From: Chelydra serpentina
Lineage: Eukaryota; Chordata; Testudines; Chelydridae
Assembly: GCA_037349315.1 (NCBI GenBank)
Contig: JBAIAC010000158.1
Location: 248,001-312,000, forward strand
Length of the DNA: 64,000 nucleotides
Reading direction: 5' to 3'
The translations under genes were made by a program, and so were the position numbers. How positions within the stretch are numbered: position 1 is the stretch's first letter; each line of letters opens with the position of its first letter. Of this stretch, positions 21,031-31,394 are shown piece by piece. The notes beneath the pieces are model-generated. The model saw nothing but the letters and a program-made list of their open reading frames with translations. It did no database searches and had not been told where the DNA came from.

Positions 21031-21441
21031 TCTCCCCTTCATTTATCACAGTATGGCTTGTGAGGTATCATTTGAAAAGACATTATTATCCTCCTGTTAA
21101 AATGTGTAGCAACACTGTATGGAAAGTTATGAGATTTTACTGTATGATATTACTGAAGTTCCTCAGAGACAGCAAGGCAAACAGCTGGTCAAATAGCCAT
21201 TCTCTGGCAGGGGGAAGGTCACTATTTCCAAGTGGTCCTGTTAGAGTTACCTCTTGGACTAGATCCTGCGCTCCACTCAGGACTAAATCCAGAGTTGCTT
21301 CTCCCCTTGTGGGTTCTTGTACCAGCTGCTCCAAGAAGCAGCCATTTAAAGTACTGAGAAATGTTGACTCTGCATTTCATCCTGAGGTGACATGTACCCA
21401 GTCAATATGGGGATAATTGAAATCCCCCACTATTACTGAGT

Positions 21442-21614
21442 GTCAGAGGGGGAGCCGTGTTAGTCTGGATCTGTAGAAGCGAGAAAGAGTCCTGTGGCCC
21501 CTTATAGACTAACAGACGTATTGGAGCATAAGCTTTCGTGGGTGAAGTGGGTATTAACCCACGAAAACGTATGCTCCAATATGTCTGTTAGTCTATAAGG
21601 TGCTACAGGATTCT
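21442..21614. mobile_element. Foldback Cry-type SINE
   Basis: The left half runs forward (GAGCCGTGTTAGTCTGGATC ... AAGCTTTCGTGGG). The right half is an inverted copy of the same body (GGGTATTAACCCACGAAAAC ... CTATAAGGTGCTACAGG). The arms are about 65-70 bp. A 13-bp target duplication with one mismatch (CACTATTACTGAG / CACTATTATTGAG) brackets the whole, so it inserted as one event or rearranged afterwards. Confidence 0.85.
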
Positions 21615-21619
21615 CACTA

Positions 21620-22207
21620 TTATTGAGTTCTTTATTTTGATAGCCTCTCTAATCTCCCTTAGCATTTCATCCTCACTATCACGGTCTTTGACAGGTGGTC
21701 GATAATAGATTGCTATTGTTATATTCTCATTAGAGCATGGAATTACTATCCATAGAGATTCTATGGAATATGCGGTTTCATTTAAGATTTTTACTTCATT
21801 TGAGTCTACATTTCCATTAACATACAGTGCCACTCCCGCCCCCCCGCTCTGTCCTTCCGATATATTTTGTACCCTGGAATGATTGTGTCCCATTGATTGT
21901 CCTCACTCCACCAGGTCTATGTGATGCTTATTATATCAATATCCTCTTTTAACACAAGGCACTCACCCATCTTATTATTTAGACTTCTAGCATTTGCGTA
22001 CAAGCACTTAAAAAACTTATCACTGTTTATTTGTCTGCCCTTTTCTGATGCGTCAGATTCTTTTGTGTGTGAATGCTTCTCGTTTGATCTGGCCCCTACT
22101 TTATCCTCTTCCAGCCTCTCCTCCTGACTAAAAACGAGAAAATCTCTATCACTAGACTCTCCTCTAAGAGAAGTCTCTGTCCGATCCACGTGTTCCTCTG
22201 CAGCCAT
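21620..22207 (-). pseudogene. CR1 subfamily-2 ORF2 fragment (endonuclease N-terminus)
   Basis: Two frames carry APE-type endonuclease sequence: 22207-21917 (FKCLYANARSLNNKMGECLV) and 21893-21603 (GGAGVALYVN, IAIYYRPPV). A frameshift separates them, and the continuation (EPTRGEATLDLVLSGAQDLV) lies beyond the SINE at 21334-21137. Not functional. Confidence 0.75.
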
Positions 22208-22380
22208 CGGCTTTCCCCCATCTCTTAGTTTAAAAACTGCTCTGCAACCTTTTTAATGGTAAGTGCCAGCAGTCTGGTTCCACTTTGGTTTAGGTGGAGC
22301 CCATCCTTCCTGTATAGGCTCCTCCTATCCCAAAAGTTTCCCCAGTTCCTAATACATTTAAACCCCTCCTCTCTACACTG

Positions 22381-23148
22381 TCATCTCATCCACGCATTGA
22401 GACTCTGAAGCTCTGCCTGCCTACCTGGCCCTGCGTGTGGAACTGGACGCATTTCTGAGAATGCCACCATAGGGGTCCTGGATTTCAGTCTCTTTCCTAG
22501 CAGCCTAAATTTGGCCTCCAGGACATCTCTCCTACCCTTCCCTATGTCATTGGTACCTACATGTACCACGACCACTGGCTCCTCCCCAGCACTACATACA
22601 ACTCTCTCTAGATGCCTCGAGAGATCCGCAACCTTCGCACCAGGCAGGCAAGTCACCATACGGTTCTCCCGGTCAACACAAACCCAGCTATCCTTGTTTC
22701 TAATGATCAAATCTCCCATTACTAACAGCTGCCTTTTCTTAATGACTGGAGTTCCCTCCCCCGGTGAGGTAACCTTGATGCAAGAGGTTACCCCAACACC
22801 ATCTGGAAGGAGGGTCTCAACTATGGGAAGGTTTCCCTCTGCTCCCGTTGACTGCTCTCCTTCCCTGGGCCTTTCATCCTCCTCAACAGCTCAGGAGCTG
22901 TCTGTCCGGAGGTGGGACAAATCTACAGTGTCCCGGAAAGCCTCATCACCATACCTCTCTGCCTCCCTTACCTCTTCCAGTTCCTCCACCCTGGCCTCCA
23001 AAGCCTGCACGCGGTCTCTGAGGGCCAGGAGCTCCTTGCACCGAATGCACACATACGCCACCCACCCACAGGGCAGGTAATCAGACATGCTACATTGAGT
23101 GCAATAAACAGGATAGCCCCCACTCTGCTGCTGGGCTTCTGCCTGCAT
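22381..23148 (-). pseudogene. CR1 subfamily-2 ORF1 remnant (zinc-knuckle plus SGNH esterase-like)
   Basis: The N-terminal part (23148-22891) has a Cys pattern CTQCSMSDYL...CIRCKELL followed by a coiled-coil stretch (RVQALEARVEELEE). The C-terminal part (22719-22381) carries VVVVHVGTNDIGKGRRDVL, the Asn/GTND block of SGNH hydrolases. The two are in different frames, so ORF1 is disrupted. CR1-type ORF1 proteins bind the element RNA, and some carry an esterase domain. Confidence 0.7.
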
Positions 23149-23365
23149 TCTCTCCTACAGCTACCTAGGTTAACAAGAGGGTTTTTGTTTAAATCAAGAA
23201 GTTTGGATTATAGCTGAAATGTTTTAAAGAATGGCAAGAGTACCTCGCCCCCTTCCCACTCCCCTTCCAAACTCCCTCATCAAAGTCCCTGTTAGAGCCC
23301 TGTTCACAAAGCTCCCTGGTCACTTGCTCACTGCTTTATAAACCACTCCCCTAGCACATACCCCC

Positions 23366-23984
23366 AGCCCCTGCTGTGAGCCACTCAGGGCAGGGGGCTG
23401 GGAGCACCCCATCACCCCAGCCCTCACCCTCAGCTCCCTGCCCTGACTCCTACACCCCCTCACACGCCCTCAGCCCCCTGCCCCCTCTGATTCCTGCAAC
23501 TCCCCATATCCCACCACACACACCCAGCCCCCTCTGAATCCTGAACCCCCCTCATACCACAGCTCTGAATCCTGCACCCCCCCACACACACACTCCCAGC
23601 CCCCTGCTCACCCAGACTCATGCACCACCCCCCCACATCCTCACATCAAACAGGAGCTGCCCCAGGTAAGCGCTCCACACCCCAACACCAGCCCTGAGCC
23701 CCCTCCCACACCCTAAATCCTGGCCAGACCGTTCTACATTTTTTTTTTATAAAGGGCTCTTATCCAAAGCGCTTTACAATAGTTAGCTAACGGTGCAAAC
23801 AATATTTGGAAAGATCATTAAGTGATCCGCCAAGACCCTCCGTGATTTTCAAGTGATCTGGGGAAAAATAGGTTAGACTACAAATACAATCAAAGTACCT
23901 CACTTTCTTTTCATTTACTTCCTTTTCCTTATAGGAGGAAGATGAAGAAAAAAAGAATGAAAAATGGGGGCAGCGGGGAGATAA
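23366..23984. other. C-rich low-complexity and unassigned sequence
   Basis: The part 23366-23720 is pyrimidine-rich with repeated CAGCCCCCTG and CCTGCACCCCC motifs, a low-complexity repeat. The part 23740-23984 is AT-richer with no recognised gene and leads directly into the CR1 3' end. Confidence 0.4.
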
Positions 23985-24081
23985 GAATCATAGAATCATA
24001 GAATCATAGAATCTCAGGGTTGGAAGGGACCTCAGGAGGTCATCTAGTCCAACCCCCTGCTCAAAGCAGGACCAACCCCAA

Positions 24082-26931
24082 CTAGATCATCCCAGCCAGG
24101 GCTTTGTCAAGCCTGACCTTAAAAACCTCCAAGGAAGGAGACTCCACCACCTCCCTAGGTAACCCATTCCAGTGCTTCACCACCCTACTAGTGAAAAAGT
24201 TTTTCCTAATATCCAACCTAAACCTCCCCCTCTGCAACTTGAGACCATTACTCCTTGTTCTGTCATCTTCTACCACTGAGAACAGTCTAGATCCATCCTC
24301 TTTGGAACCCCCTTTCAGGTAGTTGAAAGCAGCTATCAAATCCCCCCTCACTCTTCTCTTCTGCAGGCTAAACAATCTCAGTTCCCTCAGCCTCTCCTCA
24401 TAAGTCATGTGCTCCAGCCCCCTAATCATTTTTGTTGCCCTCCGTTGGACTCTTTCCAATTTATCCACATCCTTCTTGTAGTGTGGGGCCCAAAACTGGA
24501 CACAGTACTCCAAATGAGGCCTCACCAGTGCCGAATAGAGGGGAATAATCACGTCCCTCGATCTGCTGGAAATGCCCCTACTTATACAGCCCAAAATGCC
24601 GTTAGCCTTCTTGGCAACAAGGGCACACTGTTGACTCATATTCAGCTTTTCGTCCACTGTAACCCCTAGGTCCTTTTCTGCAGAACTGCTGCCCAGCCAT
24701 TCGGTCCCTAGTCTGTAGCAGTGCATGGGATTCTTCCGTCCTAAGTGCAGGACTCTGCACTTGTCCTTGTTGAACCTCATCAGATTTCTTTTGGCCCAAT
24801 CCTCTAATTTGTCTAGGTCCCTCTGTATCCTATCCCTACCCTCCAGCGTATCAACCACTCCTCCCAGTTTAGTGTCATCTGCAAACTTGCTAAGGGTGCA
24901 GTCCACACCATCCTCCAGGTCGTTGATGAAGATATTGAACAAAACCGGCCCCAGCACCGACCCTTGGGGCACTCCACTTGATACCGGCTGCCAACTAGAC
25001 ATGGAGCCATTGATCACTACCCGTTGAGCACGACCATCCAGCCAGTTTTCTATCCACCTTACCGTCCATTCATCCAGCCCATACTTCTTTAACTTGCTGG
25101 CAAGAACGCTGTGCGAGACTGTATCAAAAGCTTTGCTAAAGTCAAGAAATAGCACATCCACTGCTTTCCCCTCATCCACAGAGCCAGTTATCTCATCATA
25201 GAAGGCAATTAGGTTAGTCAGGCATGACTTGCCCTTGGTGAATCCATGCTGACTGTTTCTGATCACTTTCCCCTCCTTTAAGTGGTTCAAAATTGATTCC
25301 TTGAGGACCTGTTCCATGATTTTTCCAGGGATTGAGGTGAGACTGACTGGCCTGTAGTTCCCCGGATCTTCCTTCTTCCCTTTTTTAAAAATGGGCACTA
25401 CATTAGCTTTTTTCCAGTCATCCGGGACCTCCCCCGATTGCCATGATTTGTCAAAGATAATGGCCAATGGCTCTGCAATCACATCGGCCAACTCCTTTAG
25501 CACCCTCGGATGCAGTGCATCCGGCCCCATGGACTTGTGTTCGTCCAGCTTTTCTAAATAGTCCCGAACTACTTCTTTCTCCACAGAGGGCTGGTCACCT
25601 CCTCCCCATACCGTGCTGCGGAGTGCAGCCGCCTGGGAGCTGACCTTGTCTGTGAAGACAGAGGCAAAAAAAGCATTGAGTACACTAGCTTTCTCCACAT
25701 CCTCTGTCACAAGGTTCCCTCCCTCATTCAGCAAGGGGCCCACACGTTCCTTGAATTTCTTCTTGTTGCTAACATACCTGAAGAAACCCTTCTTGTTACT
25801 CCTAACATCTCCAGCTAGCTGCAACTCCAAGTGTGATTTGGCCTTCCTAATTTCACTCCTGCATGCCTGAACAATATTTTTATACTCCTCCCTGGTCATT
25901 TGTCCAATCTTCCACTTCTTGTAAGCTGCTTTTTTGTGTTTAAGACGAGCAAGGATTTCACTGTTAAGCCAAGCTGGTCGCCTGCCATATTTACTTTTCT
26001 TTCTACACATCGGGATGGTTTGTTCCTGCAACCTCAATAAGGTTTCTTTAAAATACAGCCAGCTTTCCTCGACTCCTTTCCCCCTCATGTTATTCTCCCA
26101 GGGGACCTTGCCCATCAGTTCCCTGAGGGAGTCAAAGTCTGCTTTTCTGAAGTCCAGGCTCTGTATTCTACTGTTCTCCTTTCTTCCTTGTGTCAGGATC
26201 CTGAACTCGACCATCTCATGGTCACTGCCTCCCAGGTTCCCATCCACTATTGCTTCCTCTACTATTTCTTCCCTGTTTGTGAGCAGCAGGTCAAGAAGAG
26301 CTTTTCCCCTAGTTGGTTCCTCCAGCACTTGCACCAGGAAATTGTCCCCTACACTTTCCAAAAACTTCCTGGATTGTCTGTGGACCGCTGTATTGCTCTC
26401 CCAGCAGATGTCGGGGTGATTAAAGTCACCCATGAGAACCAGGGCCTGTGATCTAGTAACTTCTGTTAGTTGCTGGAAGAAAGCCTCGTCCACCTCATCC
26501 CCCTGGTCTGGTGGTCTGTAGCAGACTCCCACCACGACATTACCCTTGTTGCTCACACTTCTCAATTTAATCCAGAGACTCTCAGGTTTTTCTGCAGTTT
26601 CATACTGGAGCTCTGAGCAGTCATACTGCTCTCTTACATACAACGCAACTCCCCCACCTTTTCTGCCCTGCCTATCCTTCCTGAACAGTTTATATCCATC
26701 CATGACAGTACTCCAATCGTGTGAGTTATCCCACCAAGTCTCTGTTATTCCAATTACGTCATAATTCCTTGACTGTGCCAGGACTTCCAGTTCTCCCTGC
26801 TTGTTCCCCAGGCTTCTTGCGTTTGTGTATAGGCATTTAAGATAACTCACCGATTGTCCTGCTGTCCCAGTATGGGGCAGGAGCCCTCCCCTCTTGTACT
26901 CACCTACTTGTGCTTCCTCCCGGTATCCCAC
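24082..26931 (-). CDS. CR1 copy 1 ORF2: endonuclease and reverse transcriptase
   Basis: 949 residues from the first Met. APE-type endonuclease motifs: NARS (residue 37 on), Glu64 in ITETWW, YRPP (138 on), GDFN (168 on), SDH (236-238). Reverse transcriptase motifs: [10 protein letters not shown] (about 524), LDFSKAFD (596 on), [12 protein letters not shown] (651 on) and FADD (683-686). All catalytic residues are present and no stop or frameshift is seen. The protein nicks DNA and copies element RNA at the site. The true start may lie slightly upstream of this Met. About a dozen residues differ from copy 2. Confidence 0.95.
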   Translation of the reverse strand: MGYREEAQVGEYKRGGLLPHTGTAGQSVSYLKCLYTNARSLGNKQGELEVLAQSRNYDVIGITETWWDNSHDWSTVMDGYKLFRKDRQGRKGGGVALYVREQYDCSELQYETAEKPESLWIKLRSVSNKGNVVVGVCYRPPDQGDEVDEAFFQQLTEVTRSQALVLMGDFNHPDICWESNTAVHRQSRKFLESVGDNFLVQVLEEPTRGKALLDLLLTNREEIVEEAIVDGNLGGSDHEMVEFRILTQGRKENSRIQSLDFRKADFDSLRELMGKVPWENNMRGKGVEESWLYFKETLLRLQEQTIPMCRKKSKYGRRPAWLNSEILARLKHKKAAYKKWKIGQMTREEYKNIVQACRSEIRKAKSHLELQLAGDVRSNKKGFFRYVSNKKKFKERVGPLLNEGGNLVTEDVEKASVLNAFFASVFTDKVSSQAAALRSTVWGGGDQPSVEKEVVRDYLEKLDEHKSMGPDALHPRVLKELADVIAEPLAIIFDKSWQSGEVPDDWKKANVVPIFKKGKKEDPGNYRPVSLTSIPGKIMEQVLKESILNHLKEGKVIRNSQHGFTKGKSCLTNLIAFYDEITGSVDEGKAVDVLFLDFSKAFDTVSHSVLASKLKKYGLDEWTVRWIENWLDGRAQRVVINGSMSSWQPVSSGVPQGSVLGPVLFNIFINDLEDGVDCTLSKFADDTKLGGVVDTLEGRDRIQRDLDKLEDWAKRNLMRFNKDKCRVLHLGRKNPMHCYRLGTEWLGSSSAEKDLGVTVDEKLNMSQQCALVAKKANGILGCISRGISSRSRDVIIPLYSALVRPHLEYCVQFWAPHYKKDVDKLERVQRRATKMIRGLEHMTYEERLRELRLFSLQKRRVRGDLIAAFNYLKGGSKEDGSRLFSVVEDDRTRSNGLKLQRGRFRLDIRKNFFTSRVVKHWNGLPREVVESPSLEVFKVRLDKALAGMI

Positions 26932-26975
26932 TTCCCCACTTACCTTGGGGCTTTGGTCTCCTTCCCCCGGTGAAC

Positions 26976-27977
26976 CTAGTTTAAAGCCCTCCTCACTAGG
27001 TTGGCCAGCCTGCTTCCAAAGATGCTCTTCCCTCTCTTCGTCAGGTGGAGCCCGTCTCTGCCTAGCACTCCTTCTTCTTGGAACACCATCCCATGGTCAA
27101 AGAATCCAAACCCTTCTCTCCGACACCATCTGCGTAGCCATTCATTGACTTCCACGATTCGACGGTCTCTACCCCGGCCTTTTCCTGCCACAGGGAGAAT
27201 GGACGAGAACACCACTTGCGCCTCAAACGCCTTTATCCTTCTTCCCAGAGCCACGTAGTCTGCAGTAATACGCTCAAGGTCATTCTTGGCAGTATCATTG
27301 GTGCCCACGTGGAGAAGCAGGAAGGGGTAGCGATCTGAGGGCTTGATGAGTCTCGGCAGTCTCTCTGTCACATCACGAATCCTAGCCCCTGGCAAGCAGC
27401 ACACCTCTCGGTTTTCCCGGTCAGGGCGGCAGATAGATGACTCAGTCCCCCTGAGGAGAGAGTGGAGTGAATGATGCATCTGAGGGAACAGAGCAGAAGG
27501 AGACTCCACTGATTGGAAGGCATGAGATGCACAGTCCTAGTGATGGGGGTTCCACGACCACCACTCCCAAGAGGAGGAGGAGGGTGGTGGTGGTCGTGGA
27601 ACCCCCATCACAACATGAAAACGGTTGCTCATCTGAATCTGCGTTTCTTGTACATGGACTTGTCTCATACTCTTTCCTCTTCTGGAGGTCACATGCTGCC
27701 AATTATCCTCGCTGGTCTTCTGTCCCCGTTGCGCAGCCTGCTCTGAATCCTCACAACACTGCGCCCGCTGAAGCCTATCCTGACGTCTATCCAGGAACTC
27801 CTCATTTTCTTTTATGGAACGCAGGGTTGATACTCGTTTCTCCAGACCTTGAATCTTCTCCTCCAATATGGAGATCAGCTTGCACTTTGTACAGACAAAG
27901 TCGCTTCTATCCTGTGGAAGAAAGACAAACATGGCACATCCTGTGCAGGTCACGACAGCGGATCGCTCAGCATCCAT
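26976..27977 (-). pseudogene. CR1 copy 1 ORF1, broken by an internal inversion
   Basis: The N-terminal part (27977 down to about 27606) starts MDAERSAVVTCTGCAMFVFL, with a Cys-rich knuckle and coiled coil. The C-terminal part (about 27468 down to 26976) has HVGTND, DGLHLT and ends [10 protein letters not shown]. Between them about 130 bp are inverted relative to copy 2, removing the block that in copy 2 carries VVVVGDSLLR (catalytic Ser). The esterase is thus destroyed, although the His block survives. Confidence 0.9.
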
Positions 27978-28641
27978 AGTTCCTTCCTTCGAAGAGTTTC
28001 CTCACTTGTGGCAGAAGCTACTCAGGGAACCCGCAAGGGGGATGCCTCAGTAGGTTCTCTCCAGGCGAACTCCCAGGCTAACTCCACCTGTTTGCTTCTC
28101 TGCTATGTGCTGCTCCGCTGGTGCACAGCTGACTGACAGTCTTTTTAGAAGAGTCTGCAATGAAGCACTCCCAAATCACACTTTTCAAACAGGAAATCAA
28201 ACACTCTAGCACACGGTCAAAGTGCCAAACTGTCCCCTCAACAGATACTCACTCCCCCGTCTGCAGCCCTCTGGTTGCTCTGCCTCTGCCTTTAGTTTGG
28301 GTAAAAAGAATTAGGAATGGCAAGGATAGCTTGCCCCCTTCGCACTCCCCTTCCAAACTCCCTCTCAAACTCCCCTGTTTGCAGCCCCTGTTTGCAAAGT
28401 GCCCTGGTCGCTTGTGCACGGCTTTATAAAGCCCCGGCCTCCCTGATTGATTAGCCCCGCCCCCTGGTGTAGAAGCTCACAGCTTCCAACTGCCAGCCAC
28501 AGCACACGGTCCTGCAAACAAACAAATGAACAAACAGACAGACACAAGCTCAGCACACAGCAAGTACCCCCAAACACACACTACAGACAGCCACTTACCC
28601 CAAGGGTCCTGTATTTGCTCCTGCTTTACCTGGAGCAATTC
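27978..28641 (-). promoter_or_regulatory. CR1 copy 1 5' leader
   Basis: About 660 bp upstream of ORF1, matching copy 2 almost base for base. It should contain the internal promoter (known for LINEs; not localised here). GGGGCGGGGC-like sequence appears near 28452 (minus strand). Confidence 0.5.
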
Positions 28642-29364
<723 letters not shown>

Positions 29365-29669
29365 TCACAGCCCCGCTATTCGTGGAGGAGAGGAGCCAAT
29401 CAAAGGGAAGCTCTGGTGGATTGCAGCCAACAGAGTCCCACCCCCACCCCGCTCAGAGCATCCAGGGAACACCAGCGTGAGGGGACGAAGAGAGAGCTGC
29501 TCCTCTCTCCCAGCAGATCAATCAGACGCCTACTAGCCACAGACTGATATAGGAAATGGAGCCCCTAGCAAGGTCCAAGGCGAGCTCTCTGATAGGAAGC
29601 CCAACACCCTCCTCATTGTGAGGAGCTGGATATGAAGGGAGGGGCAGCTCCCCTAAACCTGACTGGTGA

Positions 29670-29674
29670 GTGCC
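29670..29674. other. Empty target site of the outer LTR (paralog C)
   Basis: Single GTGCC in the context GGTGAGTGCCCAATTCATAT, matching the duplicated GTGCC that brackets the LTR at 17445-18471 in paralog B. Confidence 0.8.
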
Positions 29675-30013
29675 CAATTCATATCTCACAGCAGCCGCTG
29701 GTTAGTCAGATCAGGTTTCAGCACTAAGAGTCTGGACAGTTTTCCTAGCCCCATGTAACTGGGTTATTTTTTCTTCAACAAATGAGGGCATTTCCACCGC
29801 CAAACATCATGGGTCTGTTCCTAGAATCTAGGCCACTTATTAAATAACTCCCAGAAGGTTTGCTACACCCTGTTCTCCTCCCTTCCTCCACCCTGTGCAT
29901 TTCCTGCCCGGTCCAACCTCCAAACCAGACTGTGCAAACCTTCCCATCTCCGGTGTATTTCTTTCCCTCTTCCTCCTGCAGGAACCCACCAGCAACCCCC
30001 TGATAATCCCTAC

Positions 30014-30037
30014 CTGAACTGGCTTCTCTGCCACCAT
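30014..30037 (-). pseudogene. Paralog C first coding exon (MVAEKPVQ)
   Basis: ATG at 30037, 24 bp, donor GTAGGG, homologous to 1896-1919. Two substitutions relative to A. Confidence 0.65.
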
Positions 30038-30245
30038 GTCTCTCCCCTGTCCCATGGGAAGACGGGATGAACTGGAGCAAAACACGGACATTATTCTGCA
30101 GCCTGGCAGGGTGAGAAGGGCAGTTGTGGAGGTTTCAGAACAGGCTTTAGTTAATTTCACAGCACGATTGCCCCAGGCTTTTTCCCAGCAGACAGACACC
30201 CTGGAGTCTGCCATGCTGAGAAAAGGCTCGATCTCTTTATTACCA

Positions 30246-30470
30246 TTTTCAGAGTAGCAGCCGTGTTAATCTGTGTCAGCAAAAAGAACAGGAGCACTTG
30301 TGGCACCTTAGAGACAAACAAATGTATTTCAGCATAAGCTTTCGTGGACTACAGTCCACTTCTTCGGATGCATAGAATGGAACAACCAGTAAGAAGATAT
30401 TTAGACATTCAGAGAAACATGAAAAGGTGGAAGTACCCAGACCAACTGTAAGAGGCCAATTAATTAAGAG
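30246..30470 (+). mobile_element. Cry-type tRNA-derived SINE
   Basis: Begins TTTCAGAGTAGCAGCCGTGT, continues CACTTGTGGCACCTTAGAGA and the core CATAAGCTTTCGTGGAC, then GGATGCATAGAATGG and an extended 3' part. It replaces part of the upstream block that A and B retain (1100-1690 equivalent), so insertion went with a deletion in paralog C. Confidence 0.85.
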
Positions 30471-30484
30471 AAACTATTATCAGC

Positions 30485-31028
30485 AGGGTTATTATCAGCT
30501 GGAGAAAGTCATCACGTGGGCCGGGCAGAGAAGAAGGTTTAATTAAGGTCACTTCCCAGCACAGACCCCGCTGGGGGAGCAGCAGCTGCTAAGCCTGGTC
30601 GCCCAGATCACGCTGGAGGCTGCAGCGTCTGACCCAGGAAGCTGAACCCCAATATCCTGAGCAGAGAGGGACAGGGCGTTGGAGCAGCCTTCCCTCCTTG
30701 AGCTCTCTGGGGGGAGCAGCTAATGAGAGCCCCTCCTCACAGGGGGAATTGCTGATCTCATTTGCCCCACTGTCCATCTAGAGTCACTCCTCGTCTGTCC
30801 AGGCAGTGACTCTGGATTAACAGTGGTGTCCGTGACACCAGGTTTCAGGAAGAACGAGTCCAGAGCGCTGTGGGAGAGACGGTTGTGGGGCAGAGCGAAC
30901 CCCCTTCCCCCCTCCCGCACCCCCAGATCTAGGACAAGGACTCGGGGGATGAATTGTCCCAATGGAACCGGACGTTTCCGCAGTTTTCCAGAGGGGAGAA
31001 AATCAGAATCGGTGATGTCACATTCCCA
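30485..31028 (-). promoter_or_regulatory. Upstream block of paralog C
   Basis: Inverted homolog of 556-1100 and 19780-20300. Its far end joins two units of the minisatellite found at 1-552 and then the GC-box array. Confidence 0.55.
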
Positions 31029-31394
31029 GCCCCCAGCCAAGGCCCCCGACCCCCTCCAGAGCCCATCCCCCAGCCAGGGGCCCCAGACCCCCCCCCAGAG
31101 CCCCGCCCCCACAGTGAGAGCCGCCCATGGGGGGAGGGGGAGACAATGGGGCACGGTGGGGGAGGGGCAGAGACCTGCTCAGGGGTGGGGGGAGAGGGGG
31201 GGCACCCTGGGTGCGGCTCGTGGCTCTCTAGGGAGAGAGGGGACGGGGCGGGGGGACCCCAGGGCCGGAGGCAGCGGTAAATACGAGGGGGTCTCAGCCC
31301 CCCCCGTTTCTTTCCCCCCCTCGGGGGTCACCTGCTCTTCTCCCCCCGCCCCCGATCTGCGCATGCCCAGAGCCGGGAGACACAAACCGCTTCA
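31029..31394. other. Short minisatellite copy and GC-rich transition
   Basis: The part 31029-31115 holds about two units of the 39-bp minisatellite (C-rich here on plus). The part 31116-31394 is very GC-rich with long G and C runs and no repeat unit I can define. Confidence 0.6.

Larger units (their letters stand above)
21031..23365 (-). mobile_element. CR1 LINE, second subfamily, decayed, 5' end present
   Basis: On the minus strand: a 5' region resembling the CR1 copies' leader (CCCCCTTCCCACTCCCC complement near 23250), ORF1 pieces, then the start of ORF2 endonuclease (FKCLYANARSLNNK, GGAGVALYVN, YYRPP, EPTRGEATLDLVLS). The frame is broken several times and the element stops within the endonuclease, so reverse transcriptase is missing. 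A foldback SINE interrupts it at 21442-21614. It is clearly more diverged than the two full copies. Confidence 0.8.
23985..28641 (-). mobile_element. CR1 LINE copy 1, near full length
   Basis: The 3' end at about 23985 has three or more copies of the 8-bp ATTCTATG repeat. The 5' end is placed at about 28641, where similarity to copy 2 stops. Total about 4.65 kb: 5' leader (27978-28641), ORF1 (broken), ORF2 (open), short 3' UTR. A partial repeat of the leader (CTCAAACTCCCCTGTTTGC) continues at 28642-28685, which may be an extra promoter unit. Confidence 0.93.

Noticed and set aside
25934..26419. 161-codon plus-strand frame, repeated at 59340-59825
   Set aside because: Antisense shadow of CR1 ORF2, identical in both copies only because the element is.
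31116..31394. Separate gene promoter/CpG island call
   Set aside because: Composition fits, but no downstream gene on plus can be supported, so only the paralog C upstream block is annotated.
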